Below are positions 8,167-15,666 of a stretch of DNA of 38,787 bases, piece by piece. A program made the position numbers and the translations under genes. The stretch comes from an uncultured Planctomycetota bacterium. GTDB taxonomy: Bacteria; Planctomycetota; UBA11346. The stretch is from contig CAIUVD010000137.1 of the NCBI GenBank assembly GCA_903902515.1, positions 1 to 38,787 on the forward strand, given 5' to 3'. The notes under the pieces were generated by a model that worked only from the letters and a program-made list of their open reading frames with translations, made no database searches and was not told where the DNA came from. Positions within the stretch are counted from its first letter, which is position 1, and every line of letters begins with the position of its first letter.

Positions 8167-8346
8167 ATGTCTGAACTCAGTTCCGTGGCGACCAACGCGC
8201 CGGTGTCTGTCTTGGCCAAAACCATATCCACCCAGCGGTCAGTGATCGAACAACTGATCGAGGGCATGATCCCGATTCCGGTGGATTCGACGACCATCAG
8301 CCCCCAGGCCCAGGCCCTGCTTCAGGCTGAGCAGTCCCCCGGCTGA
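8167..8346 (+). CDS. Small protein, possibly YjfB-like motility protein
   Basis: The 59-residue protein begins MSELSSVATNAPVSVLAK, followed by a helix (TISTQRSVIEQLIEGM), a Pro-rich turn IPIPVD and a second helix ending in QSPG. A strong GGGAGG (8157-8162) lies 4 nt before the ATG, and the gene follows the helical protein by 12 nt. Pattern and length are reminiscent of the YjfB putative motility family (short N-terminal segment, VLxK, one helix, Pro turn), but the match is weak. Its 3' 50 nt overlap the convergent glpD gene. Confidence 0.5.
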   Translation: MSELSSVATNAPVSVLAKTISTQRSVIEQLIEGMIPIPVDSTTISPQAQALLQAEQSPG

Positions 8347-9814
8347 CATCGTTGCCAACCAGCAGTCCCACGGGCGTTCGGGCCAGGGGATCTTGGCCCG
8401 GCAGCAGCATGTTTTGGGCCGCCAAAGCCAGTTCTCCACGACACAGGGGAAGATCCGGGTGGAGTAAATTGGCGTCCTCCGGATGTTCTTCGAGGTGGAG
8501 CCACAGGGTTCCCAACCGCTGTCCATGACGCCGGAGAGCCGTCAGGCTGCGGGCCGGTGACCAGCCCCACGCTTGGCCGTGGCGGATCGCCTCGGCGCAG
8601 GCATCGGGCCAGGGAAGGGTCGGGCACCAGGGCAAGGGTTGGGTCCGAGTCGGACTGGGGGTCCGGGGTCGGCCGAGGTCGTCCTCCACGGCATCGACGA
8701 TCCGTTCGGCTTCAATGCGGGCCGAGGTCAGTTTGCCGCCGAGGCTGGCGAACAGCCCCGGGCGGCGGACCAGGGACCATTCCCGACTGATGGCCGAGGC
8801 GTGGCCCTGGGCGGCCAGGAGGGTGCGGACCCCGGCCCAAGCACTGCGGACATCGCCCCGCCCCCAACCAAGCCCGGGGCAGGCGGCCGCGACCCCCGCC
8901 AGGAGATAGGCGATTTCGCCCTCCGTGACCCCCTCGTGGGGATCCGTGGTGTCGGTGTCGGTGGTCCCCACCAGGGTCATGCCGTACCAAGGAATCAGGA
9001 AGAAAACCCGGCCATCGGTAGGATGATTGAGGAGGAACGCCGTGTCCTCGGTGGCCCAGGGCCCGGCCACCGGCAGGGGCGGCAAGGCCACATGGATGCC
9101 CTTGGTCAGCCGCACAGACCCGGGATCGAGGCCGGCCACCTGGGCAGCCCAGGGGCCGGCGCACACCACCGTTGACCGTGCTCGTACCGTAGAGTTTCGG
9201 CCATCGCAGGCGACCTCGGCCCCAGCGATACGGCCCTGGTTTTCCACCAGGCGGGTCACCCGCGCTCCATTCACCGCCACCCCCCCGGCGCGCAGGACCC
9301 CATCCACCAGTTCCAGGACCAGGCGGGCATCGTCGGTCCCGGCATCGCCATAGGTCCAGGCCGAGGTGGTCCCGGGGTGGAGGAAAGGTGCCGCGCCCAG
9401 GACTTCGTGGCCGGTCCAAGGGCGGGCACGGCGCTCCCCCAGGCCCGGCGGGGCCAAGTGGTCGTAGGCCCACAGGCCAAGGGCCAGGGGCAGCCCCCGG
9501 TAGCGGGCCCCAGGGGTTGCGGGGACAACGAAGTGCAGGGGCCACGTCCGGTGGGGGCCGAGGCGCAGGAGTCGCTCCCGCTCCACCAGGGCCTTGCGCA
9601 CGAGGCCGACATCGCCGCGTTCGAGGTAGCGCAACCCGCCGTGAAGGAGTTTCGACGAGCGGGAGGAGGTCGCTGAGGCCCAGTCGTTGGCCTCGACTAG
9701 GGCCGTCCGCAGGCCCCGCAGGGCCGCGTCCCAGGCGGTCCAGGCGCCGTAGATGCCGCCCCCGACCACCAGCAGGTCGAACTCCTGATCGAGGGCGGTG
9801 GGATCGCGGATCAT
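8297..9814 (-). CDS. glpD: FAD-dependent glycerol-3-phosphate dehydrogenase
   Basis: The 505-residue membrane-associated flavoenzyme oxidises sn-glycerol-3-phosphate to dihydroxyacetone phosphate and passes electrons to quinone. The FAD-binding VVGGGIYGA is at 16-24, and the GlpD signature around SSRSSKLLHGGLRYLE is at 50-65. The substrate domain has FLIPWYGMTLVGTTDTD, and GGKLTSAR closes the FAD site. The C-terminal helical domain is present. Start ATG 9814 overlaps the stop of the phosphodiesterase gene (ATGA). The 3' end overlaps the small gene on the opposite strand by 50 nt. Confidence 0.92.
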   Translation of the reverse strand: MIRDPTALDQEFDLLVVGGGIYGAWTAWDAALRGLRTALVEANDWASATSSRSSKLLHGGLRYLERGDVGLVRKALVERERLLRLGPHRTWPLHFVVPATPGARYRGLPLALGLWAYDHLAPPGLGERRARPWTGHEVLGAAPFLHPGTTSAWTYGDAGTDDARLVLELVDGVLRAGGVAVNGARVTRLVENQGRIAGAEVACDGRNSTVRARSTVVCAGPWAAQVAGLDPGSVRLTKGIHVALPPLPVAGPWATEDTAFLLNHPTDGRVFFLIPWYGMTLVGTTDTDTTDPHEGVTEGEIAYLLAGVAAACPGLGWGRGDVRSAWAGVRTLLAAQGHASAISREWSLVRRPGLFASLGGKLTSARIEAERIVDAVEDDLGRPRTPSPTRTQPLPWCPTLPWPDACAEAIRHGQAWGWSPARSLTALRRHGQRLGTLWLHLEEHPEDANLLHPDLPLCRGELALAAQNMLLPGQDPLARTPVGLLVGNDVSRGTAQPEAGPGPGG

Positions 9815-10476
9815 AGGAGGAGGTCCGCATGGTTGCTGATGATGCCGGTCAAGCCCAGGCGGCGGCAACGTTCGGCATCTCGGCGAGTGTTCACGGTGTA
9901 CGCGAAAACGGGGATGTCCCGTTCCAGGAGAAGGTTGACCGCCGGGGCCTCCAACCGGGTGTGGTCGCCGTCCACGGCCCAGCAATCCCGGTGGGCATCG
10001 GCCCAGCGGGGATCCGAGGGGATGCGTTCGACATTACGGACCCGCCGCAGGTCTGGGGCCAGGGTCCGGGCCAGGGCCAGGGGTGCGGCGGCGAAGCACA
10101 GCAGGGCCGTTCGGTCCTCGGCCCGGGCCGTGCGGATCACGGCGATGGTCTGCTCCACCAGACGGCGGGTATGGCTGGGGCCACCATGGGGTTTGAGTTC
10201 CACCAGCAGGGTCTGGCGAGACAGGACCTCCAGGACTTCCTCGAGTCGGGGCAGGCCGTCGGCCTGGGCCTCGGCCCCGGTGCGGTGGGACAGGGGGACA
10301 CGGGAGCCGCCCCATCGCCTCAGATCCGCGTCGTGGCAGACCACCACCGTACCGTCTCCGGTCAGTCGGACATCGCATTCACAGCCGGCGATGGGTTGCC
10401 CCGCCGCCGCCTCAAACGCGGCGAGGCTGTTTTCCGGGTGACGTGCGGACCAGCCGCGGTGGGCGTAGCAGAGCAT
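9811..10476 (-). CDS. ugpQ: Glycerophosphodiester phosphodiesterase
   Basis: The 221-residue GDPD TIM-barrel enzyme hydrolyses glycerophosphodiesters to an alcohol and glycerol-3-phosphate. Catalytic and metal residues are in place: H6-R7 (AHRG), E15-N16, E33/D35 (CECDVRLTGDG) and H48-D49 (VCHDADLRRW). LLVELKP and the C-terminal VFAYTVNT complete the barrel. There is no signal peptide, so a cytoplasmic UgpQ-like role is more likely than a periplasmic GlpQ role. It is coupled to glpD by a 4-nt overlap, so its product feeds directly into the next enzyme. An AGGGGA box lies about 10 nt before the ATG. Confidence 0.9.
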   Translation of the reverse strand: MLCYAHRGWSARHPENSLAAFEAAAGQPIAGCECDVRLTGDGTVVVCHDADLRRWGGSRVPLSHRTGAEAQADGLPRLEEVLEVLSRQTLLVELKPHGGPSHTRRLVEQTIAVIRTARAEDRTALLCFAAAPLALARTLAPDLRRVRNVERIPSDPRWADAHRDCWAVDGDHTRLEAPAVNLLLERDIPVFAYTVNTRRDAERCRRLGLTGIISNHADLLL

Positions 10477-10547
10477 ATGACGGATTCCCCTGCATCCCGG
10501 GGTGGCGTGCGGGAATGTCCCACCTCGCGTTTTGGCCCCTGGGATAG

Positions 10548-10560
10548 TATACTAAAGAAT
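10548..10560 (+). promoter_or_regulatory. Candidate leaderless promoter of the DUF1549 operon
   Basis: TATACT (10548-10553) matches the -10 consensus at five of six positions, and seven bases (AAAGAAT) separate it from ATG 10561, so the predicted transcription start coincides with the start codon. No Shine-Dalgarno is present and no convincing -35 lies 16-18 bp upstream. The segment is strikingly AT-rich for this genome. Confidence 0.5.
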
Positions 10561-12537
10561 ATGCTCCTCCGCTCCCTGATCCCGGGTTTCGCCATCATGA
10601 TGGTCCTGGCCGGTGCGTGGCCCGGGGGAGGTGGAGCATCCGTCGCCACGCCGCCGCCGCCGTCAGCGGTCAATCTGGCCTCGGCCTCGACCACCCTCGA
10701 CCGCCTGATCGAGGCTGACCTCACCCGCCGGGACCTCAAGCCTGGGCCTTTGGTGGGCGATGAAGTCTTCCTTCGCCGGGCCTATCTTACGGTCGTCGGC
10801 CGCATCCCGACCTCCGAGGAAATCCGCGAGTTCCTCAATGATCGAGCGCCGGGAGCCCGGGAACGGTTGATCGACCGCCTTCAAGCGGCCCCCGGACGGG
10901 TGCCCCATGACCTGGGGTGGTGGACGGACCTCCTGCGAGTGTCCATGCGCCTCGGTGATCGCTATCCGGGCCATGCCTACCTCGACTGGCTACGCACGGC
11001 GGTGGCCGAGAACCGGCCCTACGACCGGGTGGTCCGGGAATTGCTCACGGCTTCTGGTGAAGCCTTGGCCGAGGGCAACGGCCGCACGGGCTTCTACCTG
11101 CGAGATGCGGGCATGCCCCTCGACCACCTCTCGGCCACCGTCCAGGCCTTCCTGGGCACCCGCATCAGTTGCGCTCAGTGCCACGACCACCCCTTCGATG
11201 TCTGGACGCGCAAGCAGTTCTACAGCTTGGCGGCTTATACCGTCAACACCCGCATCGACCGCGACCCACCACCGGCTCTACGGCGGTTGGCCAAGGACGA
11301 ACCCGCAGAAGTTCGGCAGACCCTGCGCAACATCGCCAATAGCGTCTTTTTGCAGGTGAAGGCGCCGACTTCCGCCAACCTCCAGCTACCGGCGGATTAC
11401 CAGTACGACGATGCCAAACCCAAATCTCCGGTTACCGCCGCCCCCCTCTACGGTGCAGCCCCGACACCAGCCAAGGCCCAGGATCCCCGGGACGCGTTCG
11501 CCACCTGGATCACCGCTGATAACCCCCGCTTCACCACCACCATCGTTAACCGGTTGTGGCAACGGACCTTCGGCCGGGCCCTGATTGAACCGGTCGACAA
11601 CCTCACCGACCAGTCAGCGGCCGAGAATCCGGCCCTTTTGCAGGCCCTCGAAAAGATCATGCGCCAGGTGAACTATGATCTGGTGCGCTTCCAGGCCGTC
11701 CTGCTGCGCACCCGGGCGTGGCAGCGGGAGGCCGTGGTCCTGGCCCCCGGGGCCGTGTGGGCCGGTGAGGCTCCGGTCCGTCAACGTCTGTCGGCAGAGG
11801 CCTGGTGGGATAGTCTCATGACCCTGACGGTTCAGGATCTCGACCTGCGGCTCGGAGAACGGGCCGAACCCCTCTACCGTTTCTACCAGGATCATCGCAA
11901 GGACTCCGCTGAGGACCTCCTGAAGTTGGCCCAGAATCTTCAGGACCTGCGAAGACAGGCCCGGGAGCTCCAGAAGCGGGTCCAAGACATCAATGACCGC
12001 CTTGCCAAGGCCTCGCCCGAAGAGGCCAAAACCCTGTGGAAAGCCCGCCGCGACCTTGAAGTGGAACGGGATGATCTCCGCCAGCGCAGCGAACCGACGC
12101 GCATTTTGACCAAGCGGGCCTCCACCGAAGGTCGCGACCGTCTGCTGCGCGCCGCTGAACTGCCCCAGCCGGCCCCTCCAGACCATCCCTTGCGGGTTCT
12201 TGGCCAATCGGACCGCGAACTGATCAACAATGGCAACCTGGAGCCCACCATTCCCCAGGCCCTGTGGTTAATGAACGGTCTGGTGGATAAGGACCTGACC
12301 CGCGCCAGCGGTGTCCTGGCGGGCCTGCTCAAAGCCCAGGCTGATGATGATGCCCGGATCGCCGCCCTGTGGTGGGCGATCCTCACCCGGGCGCCGACGG
12401 AGGGCGAACGTGCGGAGGCCCGGCGTCTTCTGGCAGCGGCCAAAACCTCCGGGGTCGGGGCCAAGGACCTCAACACCGGCTGGAAGGATCTCATCTGGGT
12501 CCTCGTCAACCACCTCGAATTCCGGATCATGCCATGA
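10561..12537 (+). CDS. DUF1549/DUF1553 domain protein (PSCyt2-PSD1)
   Basis: The 658-residue exported protein belongs to a family expanded in Planctomycetota. It has an N-terminal signal or anchor helix (about 3-20). The DUF1549 domain spans about 44-255 and carries the heme-type CAQCH motif (C204/C207/H208, followed by DHPFD). DUF1553 begins near 308 with WITADNPRFTTTIVNRLWQR. A charged coiled coil at about 448-512 interrupts DUF1553. The usual N-terminal PSCyt1 cytochrome domain is missing here and is encoded by the third gene of this operon. Frame is open far upstream, but ATG 10561 has a promoter-like -10 and begins the signal sequence. The stop overlaps the next ATG. A role in periplasmic redox or polysaccharide processing is guessed for the family; the substrate is unknown. 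Confidence 0.88.
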   Translation: MLLRSLIPGFAIMMVLAGAWPGGGGASVATPPPPSAVNLASASTTLDRLIEADLTRRDLKPGPLVGDEVFLRRAYLTVVGRIPTSEEIREFLNDRAPGARERLIDRLQAAPGRVPHDLGWWTDLLRVSMRLGDRYPGHAYLDWLRTAVAENRPYDRVVRELLTASGEALAEGNGRTGFYLRDAGMPLDHLSATVQAFLGTRISCAQCHDHPFDVWTRKQFYSLAAYTVNTRIDRDPPPALRRLAKDEPAEVRQTLRNIANSVFLQVKAPTSANLQLPADYQYDDAKPKSPVTAAPLYGAAPTPAKAQDPRDAFATWITADNPRFTTTIVNRLWQRTFGRALIEPVDNLTDQSAAENPALLQALEKIMRQVNYDLVRFQAVLLRTRAWQREAVVLAPGAVWAGEAPVRQRLSAEAWWDSLMTLTVQDLDLRLGERAEPLYRFYQDHRKDSAEDLLKLAQNLQDLRRQARELQKRVQDINDRLAKASPEEAKTLWKARRDLEVERDDLRQRSEPTRILTKRASTEGRDRLLRAAELPQPAPPDHPLRVLGQSDRELINNGNLEPTIPQALWLMNGLVDKDLTRASGVLAGLLKAQADDDARIAALWWAILTRAPTEGERAEARRLLAAAKTSGVGAKDLNTGWKDLIWVLVNHLEFRIMP

Positions 12538-13799
12538 ATGACCTCAACCGCCGGGATTTTCTGACCACCGCTGCTCGGCTCGCCCTCGGGGTGACCATCG
12601 GCGGCAGCCTGGCGCCTCTCCTGGGGGCCGACGGCCCGACTCCAGGCACGTCAAAAGCCACGTCCTGCATCGTCCTCCATATGATGGGCGGTATGAGCCA
12701 CCTCGACACCCTCGATCCGAAGACGGATCCCAAGGTCGCAGGCCCCCTCAAACCCATGGCCACCAAAGTCGATGGGGTATTCCTGGGGCCGTTCCTGCCA
12801 GGGCTGGCCAAGGTCATGGACCGTTGTGCCCTGGTCCGTTCCGTGACGAGCAACCAGGGTGCCCACGAGCAAGGCCAGTACCTTCTACGGACGGGCTACC
12901 TGATGCGCGGGTCCACCGTCCACCCGACCCTGGGGGCCTGGGATGTGCGCCTGCGGGGGCGGATTAATCCAACCCTGCCCCCCTACGTCAGCATTAACCG
13001 CCCGGGCCATCATTCAGGCGCCGGTTACTTTCCGGCGGATTGCCAGCCCTTGCCGGTCGGTAACCCCGCTGCCGGTCTGCCTTATGCCGTTCGTCCGAAA
13101 TCGGTCAGCGAAGCTGCCGAACAACGGCGGCGGGCGGCCCTGGCCAAACTCGACGCCGCCTATCTAGCGGACCATCCCGCCCCCGTCGCCACGGCCTATC
13201 GTAGCCTCTACGAACAAGCCGTGACTCTGATGACCAGCGCCGATCTGGCCGCCTTCGACATCACCCAGGAACCGTCGTCGGTTCGCACGGCCTACGGGGA
13301 CGATGGCTTCGGAAACGGCTGCCTGCTGGCCCGGCGGCTGGTCGAACATGGGGTTCGGCATGTCGAGGTCGCCCTCAATGGCTGGGACACCCACGACGAC
13401 AACTTCGATCGGATCGAGGACCTCTGCGCGATTCTCGACCGGGGTCTGACAACCCTCATCAAAGACTTGGAAAGCCACGGTCTGCTGGGCTCGACCCTAG
13501 TGGTTCTGGTCAGCGAGTTCGGCCGCAGCCCGGTAATTAACGGCAATAACGGCCGTGATCATCACCCCCTGGCCTTCAGCGCCCTGCTGGCGGGCGGTGG
13601 GATCCGGGGCGGGTCGGTGCATGGGGCCACGGATCCCCAGGGCCACGCGGTGGCCGAGGGCAAGGTCGAAATCCCAGACCTCCAGGCGACCATTGCCTAT
13701 GGTCTGGGCCTGCCCTTGGACCGCATCGAGCACAGCCCCACCAAGCGCCCCTTCACCGTGGCCGACAAGGGCAAGCCCTTGACCCACCTCTTCGCCTGA
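12534..13799 (+). CDS. DUF1501 family protein, Tat-exported
   Basis: The 421-residue protein starts with a twin-arginine signal (NRRDFLTTAARLALG), so it is exported folded. Family blocks include SCIVLHMMGGMSHLDTLDPK, the GWDTHDDNF segment and LVSEFGRSPVINGNNGRDHH, the alkaline-phosphatase-like metal-binding core of the DUF1501 family (PF07394). DUF1501 and DUF1549/1553 genes are paired throughout planctomycetes and related phyla and probably form one periplasmic system of unknown reaction. The start is ATG 12534, overlapping the upstream stop by 4 nt. Confidence 0.92.
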   Translation: MNDLNRRDFLTTAARLALGVTIGGSLAPLLGADGPTPGTSKATSCIVLHMMGGMSHLDTLDPKTDPKVAGPLKPMATKVDGVFLGPFLPGLAKVMDRCALVRSVTSNQGAHEQGQYLLRTGYLMRGSTVHPTLGAWDVRLRGRINPTLPPYVSINRPGHHSGAGYFPADCQPLPVGNPAAGLPYAVRPKSVSEAAEQRRRAALAKLDAAYLADHPAPVATAYRSLYEQAVTLMTSADLAAFDITQEPSSVRTAYGDDGFGNGCLLARRLVEHGVRHVEVALNGWDTHDDNFDRIEDLCAILDRGLTTLIKDLESHGLLGSTLVVLVSEFGRSPVINGNNGRDHHPLAFSALLAGGGIRGGSVHGATDPQGHAVAEGKVEIPDLQATIAYGLGLPLDRIEHSPTKRPFTVADKGKPLTHLFA

Positions 13800-13811
13800 A
13801 CGGATATCTTT

Positions 13812-14150
13812 ATGCGTCTGATTCCCTGTCTCTTGCTGCCGACCCTGATGCTGGCGGCCGAATCCCCCACCTTCGCCAAGGACATCGGCCCCTTGCTGAC
13901 CAAGCGCTGCACGGAATGCCATGGCGAGAAGAAGGCCAAGGGCGGCCTGCGTCTCGACAGCTTGGAAGCGACCCTCAAAGGTGGAAAGGAAGGCCCGGTG
14001 GTGGTCCCCGGTCAAGGTCTCAAAAGTGAGCTCTACGAGGTGGTGACCAAGCCCGAAGGAGACGCCGACATCATGCCCCCCAAGGGTAAGCCGTTGACGT
14101 CCGAACAAGCCGCCCTGATCCGGGCCTGGATCGACGCTGGCGCGAAATAA
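13812..14150 (+). CDS. Stand-alone planctomycete-type cytochrome c (PSCyt1) protein
   Basis: The 112-residue protein has a short signal peptide (MRLIPCLLLPTLMLAAES) and one c-type heme site, CTECH at 33-37, in the family context LLTKRCTECHGEKKAKGGLR. A distal Met candidate is M88 in ADIMPPKGKPL. This is the PSCyt1 domain usually fused N-terminally to DUF1549. Here it is a separate gene 12 nt after the DUF1501 gene, completing the three-gene set. It probably carries electrons or partners the CAQCH domain of the first gene in the periplasm. Confidence 0.87.
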   Translation: MRLIPCLLLPTLMLAAESPTFAKDIGPLLTKRCTECHGEKKAKGGLRLDSLEATLKGGKEGPVVVPGQGLKSELYEVVTKPEGDADIMPPKGKPLTSEQAALIRAWIDAGAK

Positions 14151-14158
14151 GGGTCGAT

Positions 14159-14356
14159 TTAGGCCGATCCTGGCGCGGATTCCAATTCCGCCAGGATCGT
14201 GCAGACATCTTTGACGCAGACGAAACAACCGGAGTTGCAACACCGCAGCCGATGGCGGTCCTCCTGGCCCTCAAGAAGACGGCGGATACGCGGCACCAGC
14301 ACCGGCGACAGGTTCCGCCGGGCCAGGGCCGCATCGATGTCCGCATCCGAGACCAT
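14159..14356 (-). CDS. Cys-rich small protein coupled to frr
   Basis: The 65-residue protein has five cysteines clustered at C39, C40, C44, C47 and C52 (RCCNSGCFVCVKDVC). The CCxSGCxxCVxD pattern looks like a small metal or FeS site and resembles the Cys motif at the start of oxidoreductase-like domains. The N-terminal half is helical and charged. Its ATG shares one base with the frr stop (TGATG), so its translation depends on frr. It converges with the cytochrome gene, with 8 nt between stops. Function unknown. Confidence 0.65.
   Translation of the reverse strand: MVSDADIDAALARRNLSPVLVPRIRRLLEGQEDRHRLRCCNSGCFVCVKDVCTILAELESAPGSA
14166..14198. repeat. Inverted repeat at convergent 3' ends, possible terminator
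   Basis: GATCCTGGCG (14166-14175) pairs perfectly with CGCCAGGATC (14189-14198) across a 13-nt loop. It lies within the last codons of the Cys-rich gene, just past the cytochrome stop. The position between converging genes suits a bidirectional transcription stop, but neither side has a T-tract, so the terminator role is only a possibility. Confidence 0.4.
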
Positions 14357-14913
14357 CAGAAATTCATGATGTCGTCGGACTTCTCCTTGAACATCTTCTC
14401 GGCTTTGCCTTCGAAATCCTTGAGGAAATCACCAATTTTCTCAGAGGACTTCTTGACCACATCCTCGGGCAGCTTGTCGGCCTTGCCCTTGGTCTCGATG
14501 GCCTTGATGGAGTCGCGGCGGACGTTGCGCATCGCCACCTTGGCCTTCTCAGTGGCTTCCTTGGCCTGGCCCACCAGCTGCTTACGGCGCTCGGTGGACA
14601 GGGGCGGCAGGTTGAGGCGGATAACGCTGCCATCGGACTGGGGGGTCATGCCGAGGTTGGCCTCGGTGAGGCCGCGCTCGATGTGCTTGAGCATCGACTT
14701 GTCCCAGGGCTTGATCAGCAGGCAGGAGGCCTCGGGCACGGTCACGCTGGCGACCTGAGACAGGGGCATGATCGAGCCATAGGCCTCGATTTGCACGTGG
14801 TCGACGATGGCGGTGGTGGCGCGGCCGGTGCGGATGGCCTTGAAATCGTGGACGAGCTGGCCGAGGGACTTTTCGAGCTTGGCCTTGGCGTCATTCAGTT
14901 CGGTATCGAGCAT
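14356..14913 (-). CDS. frr: Ribosome recycling factor
   Basis: The 185-residue factor splits post-termination ribosomes together with EF-G. Family landmarks are FKAIRTGRA near 25-33, IEAYGSIMPLSQVASVTVPEA (the head domain), PWDKSMLKHIERGL, and the long C-terminal helices with RKQLVGQAKEATEKAKVAMRNVRRD. The length is that of a normal RRF. A GGAAAA lies shortly upstream of the ATG. It sits 51 nt after the barrel-like gene. In many bacteria frr directly follows pyrH, but here three exported-protein genes lie between them. Confidence 0.97.
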   Translation of the reverse strand: MLDTELNDAKAKLEKSLGQLVHDFKAIRTGRATTAIVDHVQIEAYGSIMPLSQVASVTVPEASCLLIKPWDKSMLKHIERGLTEANLGMTPQSDGSVIRLNLPPLSTERRKQLVGQAKEATEKAKVAMRNVRRDSIKAIETKGKADKLPEDVVKKSSEKIGDFLKDFEGKAEKMFKEKSDDIMNF

Positions 14914-14964
14914 GGTGGTTTTCCGTTGGGGCAGCAGCGTAGAGCCGGTGTCCGGCCGACAAGA

Positions 14965-15666
14965 TCACCAGCGGTGGCCGAGTTGGACGCCACCGACAAA
15001 GCCGTAGGCCGAGACGATAGAGGCGTCGGTGTTGCTCCACTGGAGCTGGCGGGTGTAGAGGACCTCGCCGCCAGCCTCAAGGCCGATCTGCCAACGATCG
15101 AAGGTGGTCACGATCATGCCCAGGGACAGGCCATAGCGCACTCCCGCGGCCTCATCCGACACCCGTTTGTCGGTACTTGCCCGCATGCGGGTTGGGCCAC
15201 CGCCAACGAGGAGTTCAAATTCCAAGGCGTCGGCGGGCACCTCCAGGCTGTCGATGTCGACCCGGAAGGTCGGCCCGAGCCAGGCGCCGACGGCGGTAGT
15301 GGTCAACAGGAAGTCCCGGTCTCCTAATTGGGAGGCCTCGGAATCCCGGTCGGTGACCGTGCCCGAGGACCGGGACCACACCGCGTCCAAGCCGTACTTG
15401 AGGCCAAACCCCGGCGTAAACCAGGTGCCATGGAGATAGCGTAGACCCAACCTGGGGCCAATCGACGGGACGGAGGACAATTCCTGGTCGAAGGGGTCGG
15501 CCAAGTCCCTGGTAATGCCTCGGATGGAAGCGTGACGGATCGGTGGGGCGATGCCGCTCAGCAGACGCAGATCATCGGTGCCGGCATCACTGAGGAGGCG
15601 GCTGCCCTCCGCCGCCGGCATCGCACCCACCATGAACATGAGGGCGGCAACGAGGAGGCGGCGCAT
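14965..15666 (-). CDS. Exported protein, probable outer-membrane beta-barrel-like
   Basis: The 233-residue protein has a cleavable signal peptide (MRRLLVAALMFMVGAMPAAEG). After a linker it shows alternating polar/apolar strands with Gly and aromatic ends, such as GLRYLHGTWFTPGFGLKYGL, WQIGLEAGGEVLYTR and a terminal YGFVGGVQLGHRW, typical of small outer-membrane barrels. No family can be named. It follows the lipoprotein gene with a 1-nt overlap (TGATG), so the two are co-translated and may form one envelope complex. Confidence 0.65.
   Translation of the reverse strand: MRRLLVAALMFMVGAMPAAEGSRLLSDAGTDDLRLLSGIAPPIRHASIRGITRDLADPFDQELSSVPSIGPRLGLRYLHGTWFTPGFGLKYGLDAVWSRSSGTVTDRDSEASQLGDRDFLLTTTAVGAWLGPTFRVDIDSLEVPADALEFELLVGGGPTRMRASTDKRVSDEAAGVRYGLSLGMIVTTFDRWQIGLEAGGEVLYTRQLQWSNTDASIVSAYGFVGGVQLGHRW

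Noticed and set aside
9829-10560. 244-codon upstream extension of the DUF1549 gene
   Set aside because: It lies antisense to the well-supported phosphodiesterase gene, and the signal peptide and -10 element mark ATG 10561 as the start.
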